A stretch of 64,000 bases of DNA from Bacteroidota bacterium (GTDB lineage: Bacteria > Bacteroidota > Bacteroidia > Bacteroidales > JAAUTT01): assembly GCA_023429135.1 (NCBI GenBank), contig JAEYWD010000125.1, positions 35,037-99,036 of the forward strand, read 5' to 3'. A program made the position numbers and the translations under genes. Position 1 is the first letter of the stretch. Each line of letters begins with the position of its first letter. The notes under the pieces were generated by a model. The model had not been told where the DNA came from and did not search any database. It saw only the letters and a list, made by a program, of their open reading frames with translations. Shown one piece after another: positions 1-8,890 of this stretch.

Positions 1-592
1 AATTATCGTCGTACCAACCATTTTTCCCATGAAATCGGAGATATGCAACACCGGAAGTAGCATAAACCATTTCGGGCAGATTACCCGGAGCGGAGAGCAT
101 ACAAATGGAACAGTTGTGCGCTTTTAAAACGGAAAATACTTCCGGAATAAACCACGAGTGGTGCCTGAATTCAAAAACCTGAGGTATCCTGGTATCGAGA
201 ATTTTGCAGAAATCTTCAAGCTTTTGCACATTCACTTTTACACTTGCCGGTAACTGCCACAAAATACATCCAAGTTTTTCTTTTAATAGAAAAGCTTTTC
301 GTTGAAAATCGGTAAGCAATTGAAGTACCGACTCGTCAACAAGCAGCTTTTTTAAATGTGTAATATAACGGTATCCTTTTAATGTAAAAACAAAATCGGA
401 TGGGGTGATATTATACCAGTTTATAACCGAACTATCCAGTGGCATATGATAAAAGGAGCTGTTTATCTCAACCGTTCTAAAATGTTCAGCATAATATGGC
501 AGCCATTTTTGTTTGGGCAGATCTTCGGGATAAAAAATCCCAATCCAATGCTTATAATAGTATCCTGAACATCCGATGTAATTGTTTTTCAT
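1..592 (-). CDS. DUF72 (YecE-like) family protein, cut by the window edge
   Basis: The frame is read leftward from an ATG at 592-590 and stays open to the edge, so about 197 N-terminal residues are seen. They begin MKNNYIGCSGYYYKHWIG and include the stretches FYHMP, EFRHHSWF and YLRFHGKNGWY, which are typical of the DUF72/YecE TIM-barrel-like family. Family members usually run to about 240-270 residues, so some 50 C-terminal residues lie outside the window. The biochemical role of the family is not established. There is no obvious operon partner: the next gene is on the other strand. Confidence 0.85.
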   Translation of the reverse strand, partial: MKNNYIGCSGYYYKHWIGIFYPEDLPKQKWLPYYAEHFRTVEINSSFYHMPLDSSVINWYNITPSDFVFTLKGYRYITHLKKLLVDESVLQLLTDFQRKAFLLKEKLGCILWQLPASVKVNVQKLEDFCKILDTRIPQVFEFRHHSWFIPEVFSVLKAHNCSICMLSAPGNLPEMVYATSGVAYLRFHGKNGWYDDN

Positions 593-833
593 AACGTTTT
601 TTAACAAAATCAGGTCAAAATAGATACCATTATCATTCTAAAAGTGGCACTGCTAAAGAAATTGAGAAATAGGGAGTATTGACACAAATTGAGTAAAAAT
701 TTTCCCTCTTTGCGGATAAAAAAAGTTTTTTTACACTTCAAGCCAATTCACACACATTTAACAATCAACTACTTAATATTTGTGGTATAGTTTTTCAATA
801 TACAATTGCATCTAATTATAAAAATTAAAGAAT

Positions 834-1652
834 ATGAAAAAACAGTTTTTAATGGTCGCCATATTAGCAGCAGGAACAAGTTTCTATGCAATGGGTCAAA
901 CGACCGGCAGTGGTAGCAGCAGCAGTAGCAGCACCACACAGGATACGTACAACAGTGGTACGGGAAGTAATAGTGGTACAAGCACCCAGAAAAAGGATGC
1001 TAAAAAACGTACAGGAACCTCGGATACCTATAATTCGGGAACAGGTTCCAGCTCCTCCGGCATGGGAACTTCAAACGATGCTTACGGAACAAAAAAGGAC
1101 ACCACTTACAAGTCGAAAAACAAAAACAAATCCGGTAGTGGAACAGGTACTGGTACAGGCTCAGGATCGAGCTATGGAACAGGAACAGGATCGGGTTCAA
1201 CTGGTAGTGGTACCGGCTCTTCGGGTTACGGAACAGGAACAGGTTCGGGTTCAACCGGATCGGGAACTGGTAGCAGCCAAAGAGACACTTCAATGAACGA
1301 TTATGGCACTGGTAGTGGTACAGGCACAGGTTCTGGTTCATCCGGAACAGGTACAGGAACTTCTGGTAGCGGTACCGGTTCATCTGGTTACGGAACTGGG
1401 TCCAGCACTGGTACAGGATCTGGATCGGGCACCTCTGGTAGCGATTGGAATTCAGGAACCTCTGGTTCAGGAACATCCTCAGGTAGCAGCACTGGAACTG
1501 GTTCAAGCACTGGCACAACCTATCCAAGCGGCAGTAGCTCCGGAACTTCGGGTAGCGGCTCAAGCACAGGAACAGGTAGTGGAACAAGTACAGGTACCGG
1601 TAGTGGCACATCTGGAAGCGGTTCCGGTAGCGGAAGCGGTTCAGGTAGTTAA
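834..1652 (+). CDS. Secreted Gly/Ser/Thr-rich low-complexity repeat protein
   Basis: A 272-residue protein with a clear N-terminal signal peptide (MKKQFLMVAILAAG, likely cut after FYAMGQ) and no recognisable globular domain. Residues 23-100 include two DTYNSGTGS blocks separated by a basic stretch (KKDAKKR). From about residue 100 to the end it is almost only Gly, Ser and Thr in GTGSGS-type repeats, with a few Tyr, Asp and Trp. It probably forms a flexible extracellular or periplasmic coat or linker, but no function can be assigned. The repeats leave long open frames on both strands, so only this frame, with its signal peptide and a terminator directly after the stop, is called. It looks like a single-gene unit. 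Confidence 0.75.
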   Translation: MKKQFLMVAILAAGTSFYAMGQTTGSGSSSSSSTTQDTYNSGTGSNSGTSTQKKDAKKRTGTSDTYNSGTGSSSSGMGTSNDAYGTKKDTTYKSKNKNKSGSGTGTGTGSGSSYGTGTGSGSTGSGTGSSGYGTGTGSGSTGSGTGSSQRDTSMNDYGTGSGTGTGSGSSGTGTGTSGSGTGSSGYGTGSSTGTGSGSGTSGSDWNSGTSGSGTSSGSSTGTGSSTGTTYPSGSSSGTSGSGSSTGTGSGTSTGTGSGTSGSGSGSGSGSGS

Positions 1653-1673
1653 TTATAATAATTATTCAAAAAC

Positions 1674-1706
1674 AAAAAATCCGGTTGATTCAACCGGATT
1701 TTTTTT
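1674..1706 (+). terminator. Rho-independent terminator after the Gly/Ser/Thr-rich gene
   Basis: An 11-bp perfect stem (AATCCGGTTGA / TCAACCGGATT) with a very short loop, followed by a run of T on the + strand and preceded by a run of A. It lies between this gene and the convergent SDR gene and could serve both. Confidence 0.85.
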
Positions 1707-1714
1707 GTTTAAAC

Positions 1715-2578
1715 CTAACCATTAATCACCTCTCCCCCATTGGGATGCAATACCTGCCCCGACATATACGAGGAATCGTCGCAAGCGAGGAATAAATAAC
1801 TTGGAGCTACTTCAACAGGTTCGCCCGAACGCTGCAAAGGAACATTCTGACCATGACTGGCAACTCTTTCGGGTTCGAAACTAGATGTAATCAATGGAGT
1901 CCAGATAGGACCAGGAGCAACGGCATTGACTCTGATACCTTTTTCAGCGAGGTTTAGCGCCAAACTACGGGTAAATGCAACAATAGCTCCCTTAGTGGAG
2001 GCATAATCGATCAAATGACTTGAACCCCGGTATGCGGTAACAGAAGTGGAATTGATTATAGCACTTCCTTTTTTCATGTGGGGAAGAGCAGCTTTGGTTA
2101 ACCAGAAAAATGAAAAGATATTGGTAGTAAAAGTTTTCAAAAGCTGAGCGGTACTGATATCCTCCAGGTGTTTTCGTTCGAACTGCACAGCAGCGTTATT
2201 CACAAGAATATCTATTTTCCCATATTCATCAATAACCCTTTGCATAATGGAGTTGCAAAAGTCTTCCGATTCAAGATCTCCCGAAATGAGCATACATTTA
2301 CGGCCATAGTTTTTCACTTCCTCTTCGGTGGTTTTAGCGTCGTCGTGCTCGCTCAGGTAAACAACGGCTACATCGGCACCTTCCTTGGCAAACAGTATAG
2401 CAACAGCTCTGCCAATTCCGCTATCGCCACCTGTTATTACAGCCACTTTGTTCAACAGCTTACCGGATCCCTTTTTAGCTTTATCGTCGTAAATGGGAGT
2501 TGGACGCATTTCATTTTCGAAACCAGGACGTTCCTGCGTCTGGGGTTCCTTTTTTACATTATTTTCAACAGCTTCCAT
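1715..2578 (-). CDS. Short-chain dehydrogenase/reductase (YghA / general-stress-protein 39 type)
   Basis: A 287-residue NAD(P)-dependent oxidoreductase of the classical SDR family. Visible motifs are the nucleotide-binding TGGDSGIG near residue 50, the structural NNAA, the catalytic Ser of INSTSVTAY, the YASTK active-site Tyr/Lys, and PGPIWTPL after it. The 40-residue leader rich in Pro, Gln and Glu (RPGFENEMRPTP) and the end motif GQVLHPNGGEVING are typical of the YghA/YhdF/GspA-39 subgroup, often stress-induced. The substrate is unknown. It appears monocistronic. Confidence 0.9.
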   Translation of the reverse strand: MEAVENNVKKEPQTQERPGFENEMRPTPIYDDKAKKGSGKLLNKVAVITGGDSGIGRAVAILFAKEGADVAVVYLSEHDDAKTTEEEVKNYGRKCMLISGDLESEDFCNSIMQRVIDEYGKIDILVNNAAVQFERKHLEDISTAQLLKTFTTNIFSFFWLTKAALPHMKKGSAIINSTSVTAYRGSSHLIDYASTKGAIVAFTRSLALNLAEKGIRVNAVAPGPIWTPLITSSFEPERVASHGQNVPLQRSGEPVEVAPSYLFLACDDSSYMSGQVLHPNGGEVING

Positions 2579-2710
2579 AAAATATGAGTTTAATTTATTG
2601 AAGCTTTAAGTATTATTATGCCATTTAGATAATAGCCTGATTATTAAACCAAAACTCAGGAAATTATAATTGTATAATACACAAGATGAGGAATACATTG
2701 CACATTCAAA

Positions 2711-4918
2711 CTAAAATTTAACCAGAGATTCCAGAAAAGCATAAACAAATTTCTGCGATTTCAGATTATATCGTGCTAGGCTCAAAGCCGCGCCTACCTT
2801 TATTGTAAATGATTTTTCGGGTAACGCCCTGAAAAGATCTTCGTCAGTACGGTCGTCGCCAATGGCGAGAATAAAATCGAAGGCTTTCTGATGTAATAAT
2901 CTCAGTGCCGAACTTCCCTTATCGTATGCCGTACTTTTAACTTCCAGAATCTTATTTCCTTCGAGCATTATCAACTTCGGCTCATTCTTAAGAATTTCGA
3001 ACAGATTATCTTTAAGCTCGTTAATCCGAACCTGAACAAAATCTTCGTCTACATTGCGAAAATGCCATACCAGGGATGCATTCTTTTCTTCAATAAAAGA
3101 GCCTGAACATCTGTCGACAAAATCTCTTAAAACCGGATAAACCTTATTCTTCCATTCGGTTTCGAATTGCACCATCGATTTCCAATCTTCTCCCGGATGC
3201 TTTATGAACAAACCATGTTCTGCTATCAAAGTAAGATTCATGCCTTTAAACTGGCGCTCGAGAAAGCTTTTATCCCTTCCACTAATGATTACAACTTTAT
3301 TATGTGTATCATCTGAAACCAGCGTCAACACTTTTTTTGCTTCATCGCCCAGGATAGCTTGTTCGGGATATTTTGCAAAAGGAATTAAAGTCCCGTCGTA
3401 ATCAAGCAATACAATACGCGAATTGGCCGACCGATAAGCTGCAACTATAGAATTCATAATATTGCTGTCCACAAAGCGGGCTTTCATCTGCAATTGTTTC
3501 TCATGAATTTCGTTTGCCTGGTTAAAGAAATCGTCGGCCCATGTAAAAACGTTATACTCTTTTATGCGTTGCTGCATTTTCTCCAGTTTCAATTGTTTTT
3601 CGCTGCCAGGCATTTCCAGTGCTTTATTAATCGATTCGGCAACTTCTTCAACATCGGTTGGGTTAATAATCAAAGCTTCGGTTAATTCGGCCGAGGCTCC
3701 AGCCATTTCGCTCAATATAAGCATCCCTTTTCTCTCTTTCTGAGAAGCTATATACTCTTTAGCAACGAGATTCATGCCATCGCGCAAGGGTGTTATCAGG
3801 CCAACATCGCTCAAGGAGTACAATGCCACCAGTTCATGAAACGGAAGCGATTTATACTGATAAATAATAGGCCGCCACGACAAATTGCTGAACTTTCCGT
3901 TTATACGCCCCACATTGGCTTCTATCTCATTTTTCATATCCTTGTACCGCTGAATGTTCTCGCGCGAAGGAATAACAACCATATTGAACACAACTTTTTC
4001 CAGCCACTGCGGATAATTGTCCAGAAAATATTCGAAACCGTTGAGCCGATTCAGAATACCCTTTGTATAATCGAGCCTGTCGACCGAAAATACAAGTTTA
4101 TTACCTCTGAGTTGTTCTTCAAGTTTGATTTTCTCTTCGTTTATAGCAGGTGTATCCTGATTGTGAAATTTATTATAATCGATACCTATGGGAAAAGCAT
4201 CAGCACGGGCAACCCGTTCTTCGGAGTGAATAAGGTTTTGTGAACAATCGTAACCCAATACTCTTTTTACCGATTTGATAAAGTGTTGGGTATAATCGTT
4301 TGTATGAAACCCAATAAGATCGGCGCCAATAATGCCCTTTAGCAATGCCTCGCGCCATTTCCGGGGAAGCAGCTTAAATATTTCGATGGAAGGGAAAGGG
4401 ATATGCAGAAAGAATCCAATATTTGCATCGGAAAATTTCTCTCTCACCATAGCCGGCAGGAGCATTAACTGGTAATCGTGTATCCACAGAAAATCGCCAG
4501 GCTGAAGTATTTCTCCAACTTTCTCGCTGAATATTCTGTTAACTTCACAGTACGACTGAAAATTAGCCTGATTAAAGGATACCAAAGAGGGGAAATAGTG
4601 AAATAAAGGCCAGATGGTATCATTACTAAAACCCTCGTAATAAGAGTTGTATAATTCTTGCGATACGTGAACTACTTCCAGATTAAAGCCTTTAGGATTA
4701 ACAAATTCTGAAGGCACATCTCCCGTACCTATCCAAATAATATCATTAAATGATTTACCTGAAACTTTAAGTTTCTCTGATAAGGCCAGAATAGCTGATA
4801 CCAGCCCTCCGGAACTTTGTTCGGCAATATAGGTATCGTTTTGCTTAGTAAATTTGAAGGGTAACCTGTTGGCTACAACTACAAGACGGTTGAACTCAAA
4901 CTGAGATAATGTTTTCAT
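2711..4918 (-). CDS. otsBA: Bifunctional trehalose-6-phosphate synthase / trehalose-6-phosphatase (OtsA-OtsB fusion)
   Basis: A 735-residue cytoplasmic fusion. The N-terminal part (about 1-470) is a GT20 trehalose-phosphate synthase, with LVVVANRLP at the start, DFLWIHDYQLMLLP, FFLHIPFPS and the DGMNLVAKEY sugar-nucleotide region. The C-terminal part (about 495-735) is a HAD-type trehalose phosphatase with LLDYDGTLIP near residue 505, IISGRD, and DDRTDEDLF as the metal-binding segment. One polypeptide therefore converts UDP-glucose plus glucose-6-phosphate into trehalose, a compatible solute. Fusions of this type are common in Bacteroidota. It stands alone, divergent from the TerC gene. Confidence 0.95.
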   Translation of the reverse strand: MKTLSQFEFNRLVVVANRLPFKFTKQNDTYIAEQSSGGLVSAILALSEKLKVSGKSFNDIIWIGTGDVPSEFVNPKGFNLEVVHVSQELYNSYYEGFSNDTIWPLFHYFPSLVSFNQANFQSYCEVNRIFSEKVGEILQPGDFLWIHDYQLMLLPAMVREKFSDANIGFFLHIPFPSIEIFKLLPRKWREALLKGIIGADLIGFHTNDYTQHFIKSVKRVLGYDCSQNLIHSEERVARADAFPIGIDYNKFHNQDTPAINEEKIKLEEQLRGNKLVFSVDRLDYTKGILNRLNGFEYFLDNYPQWLEKVVFNMVVIPSRENIQRYKDMKNEIEANVGRINGKFSNLSWRPIIYQYKSLPFHELVALYSLSDVGLITPLRDGMNLVAKEYIASQKERKGMLILSEMAGASAELTEALIINPTDVEEVAESINKALEMPGSEKQLKLEKMQQRIKEYNVFTWADDFFNQANEIHEKQLQMKARFVDSNIMNSIVAAYRSANSRIVLLDYDGTLIPFAKYPEQAILGDEAKKVLTLVSDDTHNKVVIISGRDKSFLERQFKGMNLTLIAEHGLFIKHPGEDWKSMVQFETEWKNKVYPVLRDFVDRCSGSFIEEKNASLVWHFRNVDEDFVQVRINELKDNLFEILKNEPKLIMLEGNKILEVKSTAYDKGSSALRLLHQKAFDFILAIGDDRTDEDLFRALPEKSFTIKVGAALSLARYNLKSQKFVYAFLESLVKF

Positions 4919-5186
4919 CTGTAAATAATTTTAATTATTAAGGTCAGATGGAACCACACATGTTTGAAAATTATTTTCATTCTTATCAGCGTTTACTGTA
5001 AACATGTGGGTTTCATAATATATATTTTCAGAAAGTAAACAATCCAAAAGTCACAAGTTAAAGCAAACTTACTAAAATTAGCAAGCAAAACTCCCAATTG
5101 TTAGACGCAAACCTCATGAGTAGTGACTTACCTCATAAACTTGAATGCGCTAAAAATTTTTAACCCAGTTTTCCCACATTATTTGT

Positions 5187-5213
5187 CTACTTTTGTTCTA
5201 GATACAAAAGTAG
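5187..5213 (+). promoter_or_regulatory. Promoter-overlapping inverted repeat ahead of the TerC gene
   Basis: A 10-bp perfect inverted repeat, CTACTTTTGT and ACAAAAGTAG, around a 7-nt centre (TCTAGAT). The left arm contains TACTTTTG at 5188-5195, a match to the Bacteroidota -7 element TAnnTTTG. The right arm ends 3 nt before the ATG at 5217. It could be an operator over the promoter, or an RNA hairpin in a very short leader. The surrounding 298-bp divergent gap towards otsBA shows no other feature. Confidence 0.45.
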
Positions 5214-5216
5214 GTT

Positions 5217-6284
5217 ATGATTAGTCAGGAAGTATTGTTTTTGGTGAGTTTTAGTGCTGCAATTATTGGCATTCTTGTATTCGATTTATTAGTAGTTGGT
5301 CGTAATAAACATGTAATTTCTTTCAAGGAGTCTCTGATTTGGACAGGTGTGTGGGTTAGCTGTGCCATGCTATTTTATGTATTTATCCTTTTTCATGGCG
5401 AAAAATTCCACAGCATAGCCAACATGACCGATCTTTTAGAGATTAAAAATAAATATGCGGAGAGTCTTAATTTAAATCTGAATAATTTTCAGGAAAGTCT
5501 GGAGATCTACAGGCAAAATATGGGAATGGAGTTCCTCACAGGTTATCTGATTGAATATACACTTTCCATGGATAACGTTTTTGTTATCATGATGATTTTA
5601 AGCTCATTTTCGGTAGGAAAAAAATACTACAAACAGGTTTTGTTCTGGGGAATTTTAGGAGCTATCATTCTTCGTTTCATATTTATCTTCGCAGGCGCAG
5701 CCTTAATTCAGAAATTTGAATGGGTATTGTATGTGTTTGGAGCCTTCCTGGTTTACACCGGTATTAATATCTTTCTTAACCGGAATAAAGACGAAAAGAT
5801 TGAACCTCAAAATCACTGGCTTGTAAAATTTCTCTCCAATAGATTCCCGCTTTTCCCGCGGTACGTGCGTCACCGTTTTTTCGTCCGCAAAAACAAAAAG
5901 CTGTTTATGACTCCATTATTCGTGGTGCTTATCCTGATTGAGTTTACCGATATTGTTTTTGCACTCGATTCGATACCCGCAATATTTGCCGTAACACGTG
6001 ATCCCTATATCGTATTCTTTTCAAATATTTTCGCGATAATAGGCTTACGTTCCCTGTTCTTTCTGCTGATGCGCGTTGTGGATCTGTTCCATTATTTAAA
6101 AATAGGAATTTCGTTCCTGCTAGTGTTTGTCGGATTCAAATTACTTGCCCATGGATGGCTCGAACACATCGGCTTTAAAAGTGTATATTCGCTTTATATT
6201 ATATTGGCAACGCTGGTTATTTGCGTCGTTTTGTCGCTCATATTCCCTGCGCCCAAACCCAATATTGAAAATCTGGAACAATGA
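5217..6284 (+). CDS. TerC/Alx family integral membrane protein
   Basis: A 355-residue polytopic membrane protein with about eight hydrophobic segments. It carries TerC-family signatures: YLIEYTLSMDNVFVI near residue 110 and LIEFTDIVFALDSIPAIFAVTRDPYIVF in the second half, whose acidic residues within the membrane are the conserved family feature. TerC/Alx proteins are linked to tellurite resistance, Mn/Ca export or cofactoring of membrane proteins; which applies here cannot be told. Its stop overlaps the start of the next gene by 4 nt (ATGA), so the two are translationally coupled. Confidence 0.9.
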   Translation: MISQEVLFLVSFSAAIIGILVFDLLVVGRNKHVISFKESLIWTGVWVSCAMLFYVFILFHGEKFHSIANMTDLLEIKNKYAESLNLNLNNFQESLEIYRQNMGMEFLTGYLIEYTLSMDNVFVIMMILSSFSVGKKYYKQVLFWGILGAIILRFIFIFAGAALIQKFEWVLYVFGAFLVYTGINIFLNRNKDEKIEPQNHWLVKFLSNRFPLFPRYVRHRFFVRKNKKLFMTPLFVVLILIEFTDIVFALDSIPAIFAVTRDPYIVFFSNIFAIIGLRSLFFLLMRVVDLFHYLKIGISFLLVFVGFKLLAHGWLEHIGFKSVYSLYIILATLVICVVLSLIFPAPKPNIENLEQ

Positions 6285-6748
6285 GTTTTTCCTCTGTAGC
6301 AACTACACTTAACTTTTGGGGTCTTACCTTTTCGGGCAAGGATATTATTCTGCTTGGCTCGGTCGCTCTAAACATTGTGTTTATAGTAATTTTTTACATT
6401 AAATATTACTATAATACAACACCCTTTGTAAATCTAAGTATCAAACGCTTCAAGACGGATTTTCCCGAATTCGAAATTAACGTGCGTAACATTGGTAAAA
6501 TCCCTTTTGAAATTGAACCACCCGTAGTAATATTCAAAAAGAAGGGAGCTAAACGTCTGTTTCAGGTAAGAACGGGAACTACTCCGTTCCCTCTGGCACT
6601 CTTCCGTAAAGAAGAGTACGATTTTATTATTGACCTTGCCAAATTCTACACCACCGATAGCACTTTAATAACTTATACAAAAGTTTATCTTGAAATAAGA
6701 GATAAAAACCAGAAGAGCCTTGCTAAAAAACGAATAAGAATTAAGTAG
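6281..6748 (+). CDS. Hypothetical protein with one N-terminal membrane segment
   Basis: A 155-residue protein, not recognised. Residues about 20-45 form a hydrophobic helix (IILLGSVALNIVFIVIFYI) and the rest looks like a small beta-rich soluble domain (FEINVRNIGKIPFEIEPPVVIF) ending in a basic tail (KKRIRIK). The start overlaps the TerC stop by 4 nt, which suggests an accessory protein acting with the transporter at the inner membrane. Confidence 0.7.
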   Translation: MSFSSVATTLNFWGLTFSGKDIILLGSVALNIVFIVIFYIKYYYNTTPFVNLSIKRFKTDFPEFEINVRNIGKIPFEIEPPVVIFKKKGAKRLFQVRTGTTPFPLALFRKEEYDFIIDLAKFYTTDSTLITYTKVYLEIRDKNQKSLAKKRIRIK

Positions 6749-6805
6749 AAGCTTTTCCCTTCCTTTTTGAACGAATTGAGTCGCCCAGCATTGGTTTAAG
6801 TTCAG

Positions 6806-6952
6806 CGGTGATCAAAATATGTTAACGCATCAACGATTATTTTTCAACGAGGATCAAAAACAGACCACCCTCGATCAAAAAATGATAGTCGATGAACCAA
6901 AAATGTTCGTCGATGAATGAAAAATGATCAGCGATGAACAAAAAATGTTCGG
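6806..6952. repeat. Degenerate 20-22-bp tandem array A (7 units)
   Basis: It lies in the 250-bp gap between convergent genes. Units begin at 6806, 6826, 6848, 6870, 6890, 6911 and 6932, so the spacing is 20, 22, 22, 20, 21 and 21 bp. The clearest units read CGATGAAC-AAAAA-TGTTCG, so their halves are self-complementary (GAACA / TGTTC), and the left units decay. A G run follows at 6950-6956. No protein frame is kept through the array. Confidence 0.75.
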
Positions 6953-6998
6953 GGGGACTATATAAAGTACCCTGTGAGGTAAAACCGGTTGCCGGTAA

Positions 6999-7490
6999 TC
7001 AATTTAAGCCGGTTGTAATACCCGCGGAGATAGCCTGAGGCCGATGATGGATGGGAAAGTTACACGAATTGGCAATAAAGCATTTTTGGTTTGCCCGTAT
7101 ATGCAGTTCATTTGCCTTTGCAATCATTTCAGGCTTTTCCACTGTAACAACTGGATTTAGTGTTACTTCCGTAAATTTGCCGGCACCGCCTTTTTCAACA
7201 ACCATTATCCCGGTAGCCGAATCGTTATAATCGGTTACGACAACTCCGGCTTCGGCGCAAAGATGCAAATACCACAACATATGACAGGACGATAACGATG
7301 CTACCAGCAAATCTTCAGGATTATACATTGTACCATCGCCTCTGAAAGCCGGAGCACTTGAACATAAAATCTCAGTTTTACTTTCGCATTGAATGATATG
7401 ATCGCGCGAATAAGCGTCGTAAGAAGTTGTACCTGAACCTTTGTTGCCGGTCCAGCGTATTTTTGCTTCAAAATGATGTTCTCTGCCCAT
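6999..7490 (-). CDS. OsmC family peroxiredoxin-like protein
   Basis: A 163-residue OsmC/Ohr-type protein. Both conserved redox cysteines are visible: one in SLSSCHMLWYLHLC near residue 69, the other in the C-terminal QKCFIANSCN region. The entry NPEDLLVASLSSC is diagnostic of the OsmC-like subgroup. Members reduce organic hydroperoxides using the cysteine pair. The start (MGREHHFEAK) fits the family N-terminus. It lies 60 bp downstream of the SPFH gene on the same strand and may be co-transcribed with it. Confidence 0.9.
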   Translation of the reverse strand: MGREHHFEAKIRWTGNKGSGTTSYDAYSRDHIIQCESKTEILCSSAPAFRGDGTMYNPEDLLVASLSSCHMLWYLHLCAEAGVVVTDYNDSATGIMVVEKGGAGKFTEVTLNPVVTVEKPEMIAKANELHIRANQKCFIANSCNFPIHHRPQAISAGITTGLN

Positions 7491-7550
7491 AATAAAAAAC
7501 CTCGGTTTATAAAGTTAAAACAAGCGAGGTGAGATTATAGTTTAAATCTT

Positions 7551-8450
7551 TTATTTGCCATCAAGAATTATTGGAGTACCTTTTCCATTACCCATGATAA
7601 TAAGCTTGGCATTTGGAGAAGTCGCAATGGCTTTTATCATTTCATACTGAAGCTGCTTATCGCTTAAACCTGTACTTAAAATCTTCTGGTAATCGGCAAT
7701 ACCCTGCGCTTCCACACGCTTTCTTTCAGCTTCCTGCTTTTCTTTCTGAAGAACAAAGGTCATCTTTTGGGCCTCCTGTTCAGCATTAATTTTCGATTCA
7801 ATGGTAGTTTTCACTGATTCGGGCAGGGTTAAATTCCTCACAAGAAGTTGCTCCAATAATAAACCGCGCGATTTAAAATCCTTTTCAATTGAAGTGAAAA
7901 TACGCGATTGAAATTCGTCGCGCTTGGTTGAGTAAAGAGCAACGGCATCGTAATACACGGCATTATCACGGATTTTGGTACGACAAAGAGGGCGCACTAT
8001 AGTATTCCGGTAATCAGTTCCTATCTCTCTGAGAATACGAGGGGCTTCACTGGGAATCACCCTGTAAAGGACAGTAAGATCTACAATCACCTCTAAACCA
8101 TCGGCAGACAATACGCGTATTGCGTCATCACCGCTTTTAATACCTTCGTCGAGTACACCCGACATGGTGTAATTCTGTGTACGGATATCAAATGTTTCGA
8201 CCTTAACAAGCGGATTTATGAGGTTCAATCCACTTTCAAGAATATCCGGACTAACCCGTCCGAAAAGCTTCTGCACACCTACTTCGCCCGGCTCTATCTG
8301 GCGAACCGAAGAAAGCAGTATTCCTACAACTATTACAACAATACCAGCGACTTTTATTATACCAGCGCTTCGCGCATAAGGACTAGTCGATTTTGAAATT
8401 GCTATTCCTGCTACAAAAACAAGAATACCGATAATGATCAATGCTACCAT
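7551..8450 (-). CDS. Prohibitin-like SPFH/Band 7 membrane protein
   Basis: A 299-residue protein with one or two N-terminal hydrophobic segments (MVALIIIGILVFVAG, then IIKVAGIVVIVVGILLSS) followed by an SPFH domain (about 55-230: PGEVGVQKLFGRVSPDILESGLNL) and a Glu/Lys/Gln-rich coiled coil (AEQEAQKMTFVLQKEKQEAERKR), as in prohibitins. Such proteins form large ring or cage assemblies at the membrane that organise proteases or lipid domains. It is divergent from the PUL 1 susC gene across a 440-bp gap. Confidence 0.85.
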   Translation of the reverse strand: MVALIIIGILVFVAGIAISKSTSPYARSAGIIKVAGIVVIVVGILLSSVRQIEPGEVGVQKLFGRVSPDILESGLNLINPLVKVETFDIRTQNYTMSGVLDEGIKSGDDAIRVLSADGLEVIVDLTVLYRVIPSEAPRILREIGTDYRNTIVRPLCRTKIRDNAVYYDAVALYSTKRDEFQSRIFTSIEKDFKSRGLLLEQLLVRNLTLPESVKTTIESKINAEQEAQKMTFVLQKEKQEAERKRVEAQGIADYQKILSTGLSDKQLQYEMIKAIATSPNAKLIIMGNGKGTPIILDGK

Positions 8451-8890
8451 AAGTTTTTGGTTTGATTTAAGTAAATGTAATGATTTTCACAACAACACCA
8501 TCTTGTGGTCCAAAAAGGTTTTACAACATTGACATGAAAGTGATGAAATCCGCGATATGAGTGTTTTATAGACAGAAACCAAGGTTCAAAATCTTGTTAG
8601 ATAGATTGAGACCCATGAATTTTGATGTTTTTTCACACTGCTAAATTTATTTAAGCAGGTTAATTTTTAAAGAATTCCGATCTTTTTGCTCAAGTGAAAA
8701 AAGAAATTTTAAACAAAGTATGATATTGTTTATCAGAAGTTTAAAAACCAATGATGTAGAGAAATAAAGTGAGGGGAAAAGGTTAAATATAAATTGAGAA
8801 AGTGAATAGAACAGCAATAATTATTTGTTGAGAATTTGGGGCTCTACCTTTGACAAAAATATCAGGCATTTTACTACCAAAACTAATTAT
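8451..8890. other. 440-bp divergent intergenic region ahead of PUL 1
   Basis: A+T-rich. Apart from the candidate susC promoter near its right end, I see no gene, clear hairpin or repeat. Confidence 0.5.
8824..8852 (+). promoter_or_regulatory. Candidate promoter for PUL 1 susC
   Basis: TACCTTTG at 8845-8852 matches the Bacteroidota -7 consensus TAnnTTTG. TTTG at 8824-8827 is a possible -33 element, 17 bp upstream, slightly closer than usual. The susC ATG at 8891 lies about 40 nt downstream. Confidence 0.45.

Noticed and set aside
1000..1611. Long antisense frame opposite the Gly/Ser/Thr-rich gene
   Set aside because: Its composition (Tyr, Gln, Arg, Leu, Cys) is the mirror of the GGN/TCN/ACN codon repeats on the + strand, and it has no domain or start context.
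7000..7490. OsmC protein as a true Ohr organic-hydroperoxide resistance enzyme
   Set aside because: The cysteine contexts and length fit the broader OsmC-like subgroup; nothing in the sequence allows the narrower Ohr call.
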